Source of the DNA: Archilochus colubris
Lineage: Eukaryota > Chordata > Aves > Apodiformes > Trochilidae
Assembly (NCBI GenBank): GCA_023079485.1
Contig: CM041089.1
Span: 14,399,001 to 14,463,000 of the forward strand
DNA length: 64,000 bases
Reading direction: 5' to 3'
A model generated the notes under the pieces. It saw only the letters and a program-made list of their open reading frames with translations. It was not told the DNA's origin and searched no databases. The position numbers were made by a program, and so were the translations under genes. This document shows, one piece after another, positions 7,986 to 22,600 of the stretch (position 1 is its first letter; each line of letters opens with the position of its first letter).

Positions 7986-10900
7986 AAAGGTTTTCATGAT
8001 GCTCGTACAAATATCAACATTTTAAATTTTCCAGCTGTAATTTTTCTGTAGTTCAGAGCCCCTAAAATTTGTGTATTATTGTGACCAAACCCAGGCAGAA
8101 TGCAATCTTAGCTAACCCACTGCTCCAGGCAATAGGCTACATCTATAAATCAGCTTCCTGCCCCCACCCCCCACAGATCAATGTCACAAGCAAGTATCTA
8201 GGAAGCAGCAGGGATAACAAGGTAGTGACCATGTTCAACCACCCCAGTAGGAGCAGGGGTGTTTTTAGGGGTGCCACAATCCAACAAATCTGTTATGGTT
8301 TCCCCTATGTAAACAACAGAGTTGTTCATCAGGAAAACAAAAAGTGGATGCTTTCCTATCACCTTACTTCAGAAAATAAAACCCCTACTCACAGGTCAGC
8401 AAATCAGGTAAGCAAAAATAAAAAAAAAAAAAAACAAAAACAAAGAGAGTGGAAAAAAGGAAGTTACCAGCAGATGATGTGTGGACAGGAAAGAATATCA
8501 AACTGTTCTCAAAAAAAATGCTCTCTATTGGCTTTTATCAGTTATTGCAACAGCAAGACTCTGTCCTCAAAGGATAAACACAAGGAAAATTCCTTCTTCT
8601 GTTTTTGTGTACATATCAATTGCTGTACTTGCTCATTTACTCAAGTCCCAGAGGAGGAACAGTCAGAAAAACACGAGAAGAAAATGGGACAAACATTGCA
8701 ACTTATGCTGCTGAGCCAGAGAGGATGGTAAGGAAAGATTTATAGCTCCTACTATCAATAACTAATAAAATACAAATACACTTCATTTTCATTCATCAGT
8801 CATAATCCAAATCCCAATACAGTCAATTGAGAAAATTTCTGCTGTATTTCAGCAGGCTACAGATGAAGCTCAGGGTAGGGTAGATCAAGGATGCATTCTC
8901 TAATTACAGAGCATGCTGATCACCACCTGCAAATCCCTGGCTAGACTGAACTTCAGAGAAAACACCAGATACCCACAGAGACATCTCCCATGCATAAAGC
9001 TGATGACAAAGTTTAGCACAATGAAGGTCTGAATCAAGCTGGGCACATGAGACATCACTTGCACATAAAAAAATGAAGGCAAACACACCTTTGGCACATC
9101 TGCTGCAGAACGACCCTTCCTCCCTACTAAAAAAAACCTAAACTGATCTAAGGAAACAATAAAACCTTCCAGTGCTTCACCCTTTCAGGCACCTCTGCAG
9201 AAAGCTGGGGAACCTTACAGCAGCTTTACAGATCTGTGCTCCTGTTCCCCCTCTGCTAAACACACAAGCAGTGCTGCTTAATGCTCTGCGAGAGGCTTTC
9301 AGTTCTTGCTTAACAAAGCTTTCCTCCCACACGTCATCTGCATTCAGGCTACAGTCTGTTTATCTAAAATCTCCCTCTTTCTCTCTCCCCCATCCCCCTC
9401 CTTCCCACCCCCTCATCCCCAGAAGAGAATAACCATAATGTGCCTATCGCTTGCAGAAACAGACAGCTCAGCTCCCCCTTGCCATCTGGTCCTGCTTTGG
9501 TCTCTCAGCTGTCCTCAACATATGAATCCTGTTGTTGTGACTAGTGGGGTCCCAAAGAAAAAGCAACAGTGCAGCTCGTGGGGGACCAGGATGCCCTTTT
9601 CCCTCCTCCTTAAACCCAAAAGCAGCCCCCTGTAATTAGAAAGTGAAAGGATGCTAGTGAAATGCAACAGAATGCACAACCTTCTACCTCTGCTGATGTG
9701 ACAGGGATCCTGCCAGCTACACCAGGCTGGTTTGCAACTCAGCAAATTAATTCATTTATATATTGATCCAACTTCAAGGGGTATTTTGCACGTGACCATT
9801 CCATCCTGCCTGCTCAAGCTTTCACCTCTCGTAAAAGAAAAATTAAAACTCAGGCTTCCATAGAAAGCAAAGGTGAAGAATATATAAAATGTTAAGCCAC
9901 AACAATTTAGCTTCCAAAGATAGAAGATTTTAAAAGATAATTCAAAGTCTTTGCTGATTGGTAGAGCCAGTGGGGAGGAGATTAAAGAAAAAAAAAAAAA
10001 CACAAAAGGAAACAGAGTGACTTAGCTTATGAAATACAGAAATTTCTATAGAAGGGAAATGGTTACTATTATTTCTAGGCTAGAACAGCATTAGAAGTTT
10101 ATCATGGATGTTGCTGATAAAATTAAAACACAATTTTATTTCTTTTTTAAGTAGAAAGAACCATAGTTGGGTCATGACCCTGTGCTTGCAGTGTGGAAGC
10201 AGCTGGCTTTGACCCATTTGGCAGCATTAAGGAACACAATCACACCATGGGCTCAGCAAAAGAACAAGCCTGTGCATCTTTTTTTTGCCAAAATGGAGAC
10301 AGTGAACCCTTCCATGACAATTCTTCAGTGAATCTGAAGACTTCAATACAAAAGCACAAACTTAAACTATATGCTTGGATTGGGAAGAAGAAATAACTTA
10401 GAAAAATGCATTTGAAACTCACATCAGTCTTAGTACTATGTTTGAAAGATTGCTTGGCTTTGCTCTCCATAACTCATTTGGGACAGCCCTGTGAAAGCTT
10501 CTTAAAGATCCAGTTCTGAATAATATACTTTTTAAAATTCAGATTTTATGTAAACAAAGTTGCTGCTCTCTCACTGTATCACTAAAATTATTCACCTTGT
10601 GATGTTTTACCCAAGTCAGAGTGTGCCTTGTGCTCCAGCAGTTCACATGCCCAGGTTCATTAGTCTAGCAGCTGCTACATACTTAAACCTTTGCCTGTGA
10701 GTGTGTTAAAAGATGATACAACACAAAACATATGCAAATAGAGATAAAACACAAGTAATTTTAAATTATATTAATATAAACCATCCCATTTTCTCTCATA
10801 TAGCATACAGGTCTCCATCCAAAGCTGCAGCACCAATTGAGCCCTTTGTTTCTCTTGCCTACACAACCAAAGGTTTCTTCACAAGCAGCTCTTTGTTAGC

Positions 10901-11398
10901 TTGAAGGATTCAAGATGTAGTCAGAGTTCAGCTTTTAGCAAGGAACATCATCAGACTTCCATCTTGCATCTGTATTGTGGCAAGTATACCTGAACACAAT
11001 TTCAAGATCACCACAGGCCTCAGAATTGGTTTGGGTGCTTTTTGATTCAAGTGCTTAAGGTTCTGATCAAGTTTAGCCAGCCCAAGCCTGTTAAGCATTT
11101 GCTTTTCTCTGTGGGCTGTTGACCTAGTAAGACGAAAGACAATTTAAGGATGCCTGTAGATTGCAGTCATAGCTCCTCTGGCATGGCAGGTGTACTGTAC
11201 ATGACAGAAAAATCACTAGAATTTGAGGGAGTGGAGAGCCCATGGAAAGTAGAGGTAGGAAAACAACCTTAAAAATAGTTGGGGATTTTTCTGGGGTGTG
11301 GGGTAGGGGCCTCAGGTTGCTCCAACTTATTTAGTAGGGCAACAGACAAAAAAAATTATACTTTCACTGTTTATACAGTACTTGATTTAGAACTTGGA
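7986..11398. other. Non-coding stretch
   Basis: The longest frame (220 codons, about 8069-8731) opens with a non-ATG codon, crosses an A-rich run at 8412-8445 that gives a Lys tract, and shows no domain; I treat it as chance. A strong donor-like word, AATCAG|gtaagc, sits at 8406/8407, but I find no convincing partner acceptor. A C/T-rich patch occurs at 9366-9425. No gene is supported. Confidence 0.5.
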
Positions 11399-11540
11399 TG
11401 GATTCATAAAATCATCATACAATGGTTTGGATTGGAAAGGACCTGAAAGCTCATCCAGTTCCAACCCCTGCATGGGCAGGGACACCTCCCACCACCCTAG
11501 GTCACTCAAGGTCCCATCCAACCTGGCCTTCAACACCTGC
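11399..11540 (-). mobile_element. CR1 3' end fragment, minus strand
   Basis: The words aatggtttggattggaaagg, then gttccaacccctgcatggg, then cacctcccaccaccctaggt and cctggccttcaacacctgcaggga follow the avian CR1 3' untranslated end in reverse complement. About 140 bp are retained with no ORF2 sequence. It is a heavily 5'-truncated copy. Confidence 0.85.
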
Positions 11541-14500
11541 AGGGAGAAGACAGCATTCAGAATTCACTGAACAACTGCCACAAACACACAGTTAAAACAT
11601 AGAAACTTAAACCTCATATGTAGTATTGTAATCTCCTCTACTAAATGCAACAAACAATGTGTAGAGCAAAAATTCCATATTTTCTGAATCCCAACTATTG
11701 CCCATGGATGCCTGAGGTCTGGTGCAGTTTACAGCAGCACAGAGTTCTGGCAAGTTTCTACCACAGCTCAGCCTGGCACTGAAAGGAGTCCTGGCATCAT
11801 TCATAATGCTCTCCACTAATACAGCAGAATGACCTTTAATTGACATAAAAGATATATTTATGTATACTTACATCCCTTTATATGTGTACAACATATTATA
11901 TCTCACCCTTAATAGTTTCCAGAGGGTTTTTCTTATTCTGTGCTGGTTTATGATTAGCTGTAAATCCCCTAGGATTTTTTGATCTAAATTAAAACCACCA
12001 TAAGTCTGAGAGGAACACTCCATCTTCTTACAGATAAATCAGCACGTAACCCCACTTCTTATCTGCCCAGTGCAGTAGCCTCTCCCAACCTTCTTAACAA
12101 TCAGAAAATGTTTCTTATCAGTACAAAGTCAAACCTCTGACAAGGCTCTACCCCTTTCAAATGTCACCATCATTCCAGTCACCTTTTTCTCTCTCCCTCC
12201 CACTGCCCCTTGTCATTTAACAAGGAAACAGTTTGGAAGAACTACCAGAAACTGTCGTGACCCAAACTTATAGGGGTGGCTAGCACTGCCCTCTGATTTT
12301 AGTGGTTCCCCACTTTCTCACCAGCACCAAGGAGTGATGCACGATATAAAGAACCTTCAGTCACTCTGGATACTGGGCTGATTTTTGGGTGGCAACAGGA
12401 ACATGGTCTAGCTGGCTACCTTCACAGGATCTGCTGATACAATTCAGTATATTTACATTCACAATTCGATGATCATTAAGAGACATCCTTCAATAAGCAG
12501 CCAGTCTGCCTCCCAGATTGCTTTGGTACAAACCAACAATTTTTGCAAGGGGCAGAAAATACATTTCTTTCCAATGGCACTCATCACATGAAAGTCCAAT
12601 ATCAAAGCAACACATGCAGTTCAGGATGAGTGGAAGGCTATTCTCAAAACACATCAAGGATCAAAATATGCAAACTCGTCACTCCTGATAATAAGAGAAG
12701 GAAAAATGGGCTCATCCTGCTTGAGACAATATGGTGCATTTGGCAGAACACTAATGGGAACTTTGTTCTTCCAGTGGGCTGGATGACACCTGGCTCAGAT
12801 GAGGTAAGTGGGGAGGGAGAGGGGATTCCAGTCTCCAAAGCTGCCTTTAACCAGTCAGGATGACAATTCACCACATGTTTCTGAGGACTTGGAAGACTTT
12901 TCTTTCACCCAGCTATAACTTCACACCAGCAAACAGAATTTGTATATAACACACAAGAGTTCAGCCAATGACAGAAATGACAATTTAGAGATCACAGTGA
13001 TTCATATCTGCATTATGGTTGGGCAGCTTGGGACACTCCCTCAAGGTTAGATACTGTTGAAAGATGTTTTTGAGTAAGAACAAGTTTTCCAGAAGTACTA
13101 CATGAAGCCTGCAGACTGAGAGTCACAAAGCAGACTTGCCAGCAAGTACTATTCTGCAGTCAGGATGTCTGAATCAATTTTATTAAAAAAAAATTATATT
13201 AAGTGTAGAGATCCAATCTTAAAGCCTGTTGGTAGGAAATATGACTGTGCTAGGGATAACCTGATCACCCTCACTGCTGCACAGGCCACCACAAAGCTCA
13301 GAGGACTCCTGTGGAAAGCCTGTCTTCCCAACTTACAGTACTGAGAGACTCTTCCTTTAAAGCAAATTGAAGAGTGAGGACATTTCTGGAGCTCAGATCC
13401 AGGGTTGTGGAGAGTCTGATACACTGCAGCACGTAGCAGCTCTGTGACTAGGAGGAGACTGTCAGAAAGATGTCAGTAAACCTTTATGGAATATTTTGCA
13501 GAGTCATTCCAAACCAACAGCTAACAGTACTCTCTCTTCTCCTATGATAGCTCTTTTATAACTGGTTGAAGGAAAAAAAAAACCAAACAAAAAACAGCTG
13601 CAAAGGAGAGAGGTGATTTTATGTCTCATTAATTTAGAAATTTTTAGGAGGTTTTTAATACCAACCAAATCAATAATCTGAATATTATGCCTCTCTCCTG
13701 CTTTCCTTTTACCCTTAGTGCTATTCTCAGCTGTGCCATGATTTAGACACAGTTCTTGATCATTTAGTCTGAATATGAGGTACCATAGCTCAACATGGCT
13801 ATTAAAACCAATTTACTTCATTCTGTATCTTTCCACAAACTCAAGTTTTTGGAGATTTCAGAAGGAAATTCAGATGTTAAAGCTTGCACCACTTTTGTAC
13901 TGCAATTGCTACGATTAGGCTACAGTTCTGTGCCTTTGTGACTACCCCCAGTCATTTTCAACATAGATACATGGGTATATAAACATACATATCCTACTGA
14001 CAGAAAAATATTTCATACATGAGAGCCTTTTAAAGACAAACTTAGAGTGCCTTTTAATCAGTGTTTTCATACATTCAGCTTGGAAAATGCTGGACAGTTC
14101 CTTTTGTCTGCCAGGAAAAAAATAAATAAATAAAAAAAATCAACCACTCTCACATGGGTTTCCTGTAGCAAAAAACTACACAGATGGGTTAATTCCTCAG
14201 GATCAAGAATACCACTGGCCAGTTGGGAGTTGAACAAATGCAGTGCAACTTCATAGTGTACTAAGAACCTTTAAACTGTGTGTATGATACCATCCTGTAT
14301 ATTTAGGTCAGTTTGAAACAACTATGAGTATGCAACTGGTATTAATGCTCTGCATATATTCTATGTTGAATATATGTGTATATCTATATATCTATGTGTA
14401 TGTCTTATGGCAGAATATGGTATAAGTGTTATGATAGTATATTTAATTTGATAAAGGCAAAAAAAAAAAAAAGGATTTAGCACACAGATGCAATTTGCTA

Positions 14501-16593
14501 ATGCATTTTTTGAAGAAATCATCCTGTTTCAAAATATGTGAAATGAGACAGTTTAAAGTTGTCAGTTATTTGTATTATGGAAATATTTATCAGAGGACAA
14601 CATCAGATTTTAATATGGTTTCATATGGTTCAGGACATGTTTTTTTAATACATGTATGTTTTGCCAGAATGAAGCACATTTATTTTTAAATAACTTTTAT
14701 TGGCATCTGGCACTACTTAATATCCATGAAGTTTAATACTCAGATTGTGAGTTCCTCAGTGCAGCAACTGCTTGGCCAGGATGAAGCTTCCTAAGACTGT
14801 GGCTTCAAAGGTATTTATAATATGAAAATATTAACAATAATCATCAGATATTTAGCTCAGCTTAATGGACTGAGTGTAAATCTCTGCTGCCTGAAGAGCT
14901 GAGAAAATTCAAAGTGTTCAAAACTGATGTAGGAAATTAAGAAATACTGAACTTACACTGTCAGCCTGGGACAAAGATCATGCTTCACAATGATAATCAT
15001 GTTACATTATGATTTGTTGTGACTTTTCTGTACATTGCATAAAGTTGATAGGAATTTTATTATAATCACATTACAGACCAGTGTTGTAGTCATGTTAAAA
15101 ACAGGTGTTCAATTTTTCAGTTTCTGATATTCCTAGAAAATCAAATAACTCTTACTTCAGAAGGGGGTTCTATACATTCAGTGAAGGGGAGAATTGGCCC
15201 CAGTGCTGTTATGCACTTCAGTATTTTCATTTCAACACAGCTTGCTCCTACCAAGAGAGGCACAAAAAATAAAGTTGCCCAGAATGGCAAAAATAAAAGC
15301 AAACCCATATCTACCAGAGGAAGCATGATTTCTCAGCCTCACCTCACTTTTCTCCAGGGATTTGCTTTGTTTTCAAGACAGCCATTGCTCCTAACCCATG
15401 ACATAGAGAAATGCAGAATTTCTTCCCAAACTGGAAGGCAGCATGGCTTGACTTTTAAGAATTTTAATACACTTCCTCCATTATTTAAGTGCAAAATAAA
15501 AGCCAACCTGCCTCCTAGCCACCCCTCCCATTGATAACCAACAAATGCTACCCCTGCAGGAAGTGGTAAGGGTCTCAATACAGGAACCAGAGCTAATTAT
15601 AAGTTTTTACAATTGCTCCCATGGACTTCAGACTCAGCAGCAAGTCTGTAATTTGCCCAACACCATTTCTAAAGAGAGATGGCATAGCAATGATCCCCTG
15701 AGGAGATTCAAGTGTCACACTGGAAGGGGTATTCTGATGGCTTCATTAGACTCACAACACTATGAAGCAAGAAGGAAGACTTTACAGGAATTTGAGTAGT
15801 ATTTATGCAACAAAAGAGAATTAACTAGAGAAATAAAGAGTAACAAACTTTCTACAGTGGTATAAAACATCATGAATAAAAGCAATTCCCATTTTATCTG
15901 ATCATAAACAAATTTTTTCCAAGGCAAGGCTTAATCTTGAACAAAATGACAGATTCAGCCAACCTTCCCTGCCCCACAAGGAGACAGCACAGCTTTGCTT
16001 GGAAAAACATCATGAAACATCATTGAAACTACAGAAGTGCCTGTCCTGAAGGCCAGCTTCTCTCTGGTGGCTTACCTCTACCTGGAGAAGAAATGAAGCC
16101 ACACAGAGAAGTCAACTACAGCTGTGAAAATCAGACTGGGATCATGTAGGTACAAAGTGGAATTGCTCTCATCTATGCCACTGAATCTCTGGGAAAACTC
16201 ATTAGTGAAAGACTGGCATGACAGAGCTCTGCTTCAACACATTTTTTTCATTCTACAACCTACAATATTGAGACACCTCAAATAGCAATGTTTACACAGG
16301 AACCACCTCCAGTAGTGGGACACCACTACTGGAAACAGAGACTCTGGCTGAGCATCTGTCTGTCCATTTGTTGATATTTTTATGACCAAAGAAAGGTAAA
16401 TTGGGTATAAACAAAGCCTGCTGACTACTATGATACACTACACTTGAAATAAATTATGTAGTTTTAATAGAACAGAGAGTCTTTGACTTTCAAAGTAGTT
16501 TGTCTAATGAATATTATCAAAATTATAGGTCAGGTGGGCAAAAGGGCAGGTGGGCATAAATTACTCAGTTCTTAAAATTCCATTTCATGTTTG
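11541..16593. other. Non-coding stretch with a few simple tracts
   Basis: No gene is recognised. The region includes a TA/TATC-rich patch (about 14367-14402) and an A13-15 run at 14459-14473. A 29-bp segment at 12775-12803 has a cttccag acceptor and a perfect GTAAGT donor. The longest frame (117 codons, 15181-15534) shows no domain. AT-rich patches dominate 14280-15110. Confidence 0.5.
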
Positions 16594-16674
16594 AAACAGA
16601 AAAAACCGAAACAAAACAAAAAAAAATTAAATGAAACAAACAAACAAAAAAAAAACAGGGAAGAAAAAAAAAAG
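16594..16674. repeat. A-rich (AAAC)n low-complexity tract
   Basis: About 80 bp of A with scattered C and G (aaacaaacaaac units and two long A runs). It might be the degenerate tail of a retroposed sequence, but no body is recognisable upstream. Confidence 0.8.
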
Positions 16675-19600
16675 GCAGCAGCTATGTTGTAAATACAAGG
16701 AGTGACAGAAAAAACAAACCACAAATCCTTCAGCACCTGGATACATTAGCAGTGACCTTTCTGTATCAGGACCTCTCAAGTATCCAGCAGATGGCTACTT
16801 CTCTGTTTTCCCTCTGGTCATACTAAGACAGATCACCACAACTACAGATCATGATACATCAAGCTGCACATTCCAGACATGGCATCAATGTTTAATTCAG
16901 TTCTGAAGGGGTTAATAAGGAAATTTGATCCTTTCTGTTGCCCTAGGAAATAGAGAATACATCCCTGATTAATGTGACAGGATGCATCAGTTCATAAAGG
17001 GTGAAACTTACCCTTGCCCAGTAGGCTAGCACAAGACCAGTGCATTACTTAAGTCCCACTAAAGCACTTAAAACAAGGCAATGTCAAGGCTTGGTGGACA
17101 GACAGCATGGATGCAGATGAAATTCAGTGTCAACAAATGCAGAGAATAGTCTGAAGTAGCAACAGACATTTCTGACTTCCAAGTTAACTGTTATCATTCA
17201 AGGAAAGACTGACCATGACTTCAGAGAGCATAATAAAAATACCAACCTGATGTGCATAGGTAATAAAAAGTGACAACAAAATGCTGAGCACTGAAATCAA
17301 AAATTATACTTGAGAATGGAATAGCATCAGTGTATAAATCAATGATACATCCTCAGCTGCAATACTGACCTTGAACATGGGAAGTTAATGTTACAAGCAG
17401 CAAAAGCAATGAACATGTGAGGACAGTATCAAGGTAGAATGAAAAAAAAAACCCAGAATGTAAATTGAGTAAAAAGAGACCTACTGAATAATGTTAGACA
17501 AGCATGGAATGATGAAAGGGAGACATATGACATAGTAAAAATGCACCCTTTTCTTAATTCCAGGATGTGTGTTATCTCAGTAAAGTAAAAGGGAACAAAG
17601 TTCCAAACTGAAAAAGAAGCAAAAAGAGAGAAGGATTTTAATGTCCCTTTCCATTTCTTTGGGGGTTTGTACGGTGTACTGTCACATGTAACTGAAATTA
17701 CAGAAATATGGGGATAGATTCATGCCCCTATATTAGAATTAAAACCAATCAATAGATAAGCTTCAACACATTCAGACAGAAGGCAATTACTAAACAACAC
17801 ATAGTGGGGGCAAAAAAAAATAAAAATAATCCTGCAGTCAGCTACTGCAACACTTATAAAACTGTCCACTCCACAACATCTACTGCACCACATTGTAACA
17901 CAAGAGAACACTGGTCTGGTAAAAAAACCCCACTGTTCTATCATAATATTCCTGTTGTGATCAAGAAATAAGGTGTTTAAAACTGATAGTAGTGTAGAGC
18001 AGAGGTAACCAAGGCAATTTCAAATTAGCAAATTGAGGTATCAGCCTGACTCACCACAGCAGTCTGGAGCACTCCTCTTGCCTACCTACAGATGAACGAG
18101 GCTGATGTTGGGACTTGATGGTGCCAAATGGTGTAAAGATTTTGGAAAATTTCCAAGAGAGATCTAAAAGATAGGTCTTGTAACAGTTTTGCATATTCAG
18201 TTGAAACACAGTAATATTGCTGTGTTCAGCTCTAGAACAAAAAGCCCTTTTCCTACAAGCATTCTGCAGAAATTCAAAGATGTTTATGCCTCAGATTTAC
18301 AATTTTACCTGTAACCCACAGCATCTCCATTTAACTGTGCATGTTTCACCTATGTGACTATTTATCAAAGGATATTAACACAGAATTAACCACTTCTAGG
18401 CCTTCTAATATAAAGGAAGGGAAGTAATAAAATCATCAAGTCTGATACAGTGCCAGCTATGTTGGGAAGCAACCAATTGAGTAAACATCAAATGAAGGAT
18501 TATCCTTATTTTCTCAAGGATTTAATTCCAGCAAGGAACTGAACTAGTGACCTCCCCTTCCTTACCACTTAACTGCTAACAGACAGATAAAGTAAACCCA
18601 GGCATATAGATTTTTATCAAGATCTCTTGAGATAGAAAGAAGTAATTTCTGGACTAGAGACTAAGCATAAGAATTTTAAGCCCAAAGGTCAATTTTTTAA
18701 GAGACTTTAAAGTACTTGGGATAGCCTAGAATAGGGACAATATCCAGGCTGTGGCTACCAACACAGAAATACAGCTGCTATAAAATAAAGGGCACAAGAG
18801 TTTTCCAAAGACAGAAACAAATACACATCTCCACAGAATGGGTGTGATACCTAGAACTTTAGACACCAAAACCTTTTATAATATGTGTGGTTTCATGTTT
18901 CTTCCAAGTAGCAATGTTTGGAAAGAGGCAACAGAATTTCTAGACTCTTGTCCAAATTTGAAATTTATAGTCACTGTCTTTAGACAGAAGTTCAAATCCC
19001 TAAGTCAGTCCAAAAACATGGTGTCCAAGGCTCTTAGCCAAATATCATCAGTTGTGGATGTGGCCCACAGTCAACAGAACCTGACCTTGCTTTTTTTACA
19101 TGGGGTAAGACAAAGCAACTCTGATTAAGGTGACGGGATACAAATCCAGGCTGTTCCCTGAATAATGTGTGGTGGTGTTTTCTGTGCAGCAGTGTAAATC
19201 TAAAATAAGACTCAACAGTCTTGGAACCACCAATGCCATTTCTACAGCAGCATAAGCCAAGCATCAATTTGCCTGTGGAGAGAGGCAGACCCTGTGCATC
19301 CTCATGATCACTTATTTCCCACTTTTACACTGTGTCATTACACCAAATATCCTGAAGTTTTTCACAGTGGTGAGGTCAGTCACATGCCATGGTGCTGCAC
19401 TTGCAAAGCATCATGTATGAACATCTTTCCATTCCCTGTGAAATCCAAGTCTGGATTGCTCCAGCTTGTTTTTCAATAGGGCAGGTTTTTTTCAAAAGCT
19501 ACAGTTCGATTTTACAATGCTGCTGGCAAGGCAGGGAATAAAGCTAAATCCAAATGCATCCAGCAGGGAAAGTTGCCACAGGGGAAGAGTGAAAAATCAA

Positions 19601-22600
19601 AGGGTGAGCAGTAAGATGATCCTGTAACACTGACTTGCTGAATGCCAAAGAATAAAGGTTTAATATAGCATCAGAGGAGTAAGAAAATCAAAAACACTAC
19701 TTCCAATACTGTCAATATTTGTTACTATGAGAGTCAGAGATGGGTTTTTTTGGAAACAGAGAACTGGAACTAAAAAAGTGCTGCTGCATATGCATTGGTT
19801 CTTCGTCACCCATTTACATTGCAGTTACTCACTTCCTCTCCTCAGTAGTAGATGTCATTTAAAATAAGCATCACAACTGAGAGTAAGAGAATGCATTGGG
19901 GTTTTTTGGTACAGCTTATAAGCAAATCATATTTTACTAATATTTCTATAACATGGAATGCTTATGCTCTAGTATTCGCCTAAGTTTTTTAGTTTATGTT
20001 TCATTCAGGGGCAGCAACAACAGAATATTATCACTTAGAACAACTTTCTGCCACTTGCTGACTTCAGTCTGGTGACCAATACACAGCTATATGGAAAACA
20101 AGGCTGTCCAGAGTGGGTCATTACACTGCTCTGCTGAGCTGAACCTCTGTAAATCCAAGAAATGTCAATGAAGCACTGGAGTGGCAAAATAAAATAATAA
20201 TAATAATGATGATAAAAAGAAATCAAGCCCAAGTGCAGCAAGAAAAAAAACAAACTAGGCCATCATTACTTAAGAATTTTCTTGTAAAACAGAATCTCTG
20301 AATAAAGTACAAATGGTACAAATCTGATGATCAGGGAGTTTAGACATGAGAAACAGTCTGTTATAACTGAGGGAAACCAAGAACTCAAGGACAGCTATGT
20401 AGCCGTTTAAAATTTATATTTAAATACTGTTTTGCATATGAACTGGCTCACATTACACAACTGCCAACAAGTGATGAAATAGCACATCTATGCAACTTCA
20501 GAGCAGGACAAACATTAGGACAGCAAAAATTGCAAAGGTCACATTACCAACTGCATCCAGGAATAAAACCAGTCGGTAAGAGGGCAAATGAATTTTAAAC
20601 ACTTGCCTGTAAATCTCATAACAGAAAAGATTGAAATAGGAGATAGGCTACTGACACTGCCATCACTGCTGCTCCTCTGCTAAGGCCAGGGAATGAAGTC
20701 TGGAAGATTTAATTCCTCCTAGGATACATGAGCAGTGTCCACTGCTATCAAACCAAAACTCTCATCAGGTTCATCCCCTACCTCCAGCAGTGGCCAGAAA
20801 TCAAGAGATTTCATTTTTAGGCTGGAAACAACCATAGTCTGAGATTTTTCAATTAAATAAAAGTATTTAGAATAAACAGAGGGGAGTGAGGGGAGATAGG
20901 GACAGTTTTGTTTTTCTATTGAAATATGACTTTCATTCCACCCCATTCTAACAACTTTTTTTAATTGTTTTTTAAAAAGCTTTGAACTGACACAGACTTG
21001 TGGCAAAAGAGGGCAAATTCAGGTTTGTTTGTGTGTTTGTTTAAATTAATTCTCTTATCTTGGCTTTGCATTGCTATCATTATGGATTTAGTTTCCAATT
21101 TTGTAACCCTTTCCACTGAAAGGCAAAGTGGTCTTGCTGAGGCAATACCACATGTTTAAGAAAAAGAAGATGAGGTGTCCAAAGTCTTTCTTTTGATCTT
21201 TTTATTTTTAAGCCATGCCTGAGAAGGCAAGAATCCGCTTTTCTTCTGGCCTACCAAAATAACCAGCAACCTCCTGCAGCATGTGTCAGTGTTGTTTCTT
21301 TTAAATCACAAACAAGAATCTGAGAAAGCAAAAATAAAACCATGTTTTGGAGACTATGGGTTACTCCAGAACTAGTGATGCCTTGACCTCTACACTATGA
21401 TGCTCCATTTCTTTCTTTATAATATTCTAAAAGAATTGCTCTAACATGAGAAAGCTCTGAATATGTACAATTTAAAGACGACAAATCCCCCCCTTTATTC
21501 ATATTATCTTTATGTCAAAATACCTTCATTCAATTCAGTGGATTTACTCCCAAATCTATTTCTTCACAAGAAAGAAGAGATAAATCTCAAGTAAGCTTTT
21601 GCTTTCAAGACCAGAGTAATATGGAAACCAGGCAGAGGGCTGAAGAGTTTTCTTTTTAGCTCTCCCCTTTCATTTTACTTCCTTTCCATTCAATGTTATC
21701 TGCAAGAATAAAAAACACCCCAAGCAAATGACACCAGCACAAGGCTGACAGCCTTCATAATTAAGGCAAATCTGGCAAAAAGAGTCAAGACTTACACCCC
21801 CAGAACCACCATGGCTGAAACAAGACTTTTGCATCATGTGTTTTTGCTGGTGTAAATGTCTCCCAGTAATTGTCAGCAATTATATCACAAATGACATCAA
21901 CCAGGAAGGCCACAAAACAAGGTTCTCTGTTGTTCACAGTAGGAAGTTCAAGAAAATACTGAGAAAGACCAAATGTTTATAATTTAAAGTTAACAGAACT
22001 TATGCTTTCTATTTGCCAATATCATCAGCCTTATCTGAAACAACCAAAAACAACATAATCCCCCCAACATGAATCTACTCAGTAACTTTTGTTTTATTAT
22101 ACAAAACACAGTGGGTTTCCAAGATCCCAGTCAAAAATCAGTGCATTTAAAATAACTCATTTTAACTCTAATTAAAAAAACAAAACCAACCAATCAAACA
22201 AACAAAAAAACCCAAGCAAACAACCCCATCCCAGCTAGAGGTTTCAATCATAACAAAATTGGCTGTGTTCCTACAAAGACAGTATTTATGCAGCAACATA
22301 CTTGCAGATACAGCATGATTTTGACATTTACTGTAGTCCTGGAACACGAACAAGCCAAATACATCCCTGGCACAACTTTAATAATTTCAAGAAACATTTG
22401 CACGTATCCATTTGCATTTGCTAACCATCTTAAAAATAGTAAAGAGCAATTATTTTATTTTATCTACTTTCTGAAGTCCCATTTTTACCTCCCAATACAT
22501 AACTTAATACTGCCAAACACGTCGTAATCTCATAGTACCAAAAGGGTAAATTTCACTCCTAGGGCACTGATAACATAGTCCTTCCCCATTAGCCAAAACA

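Noticed and set aside
8069..8731. 220-codon plus-strand open frame
   Set aside because: It starts on a non-ATG codon, includes a poly-Lys run from an A-rich tract, and has no domain. A donor-like site lies inside it. Best explained as chance.
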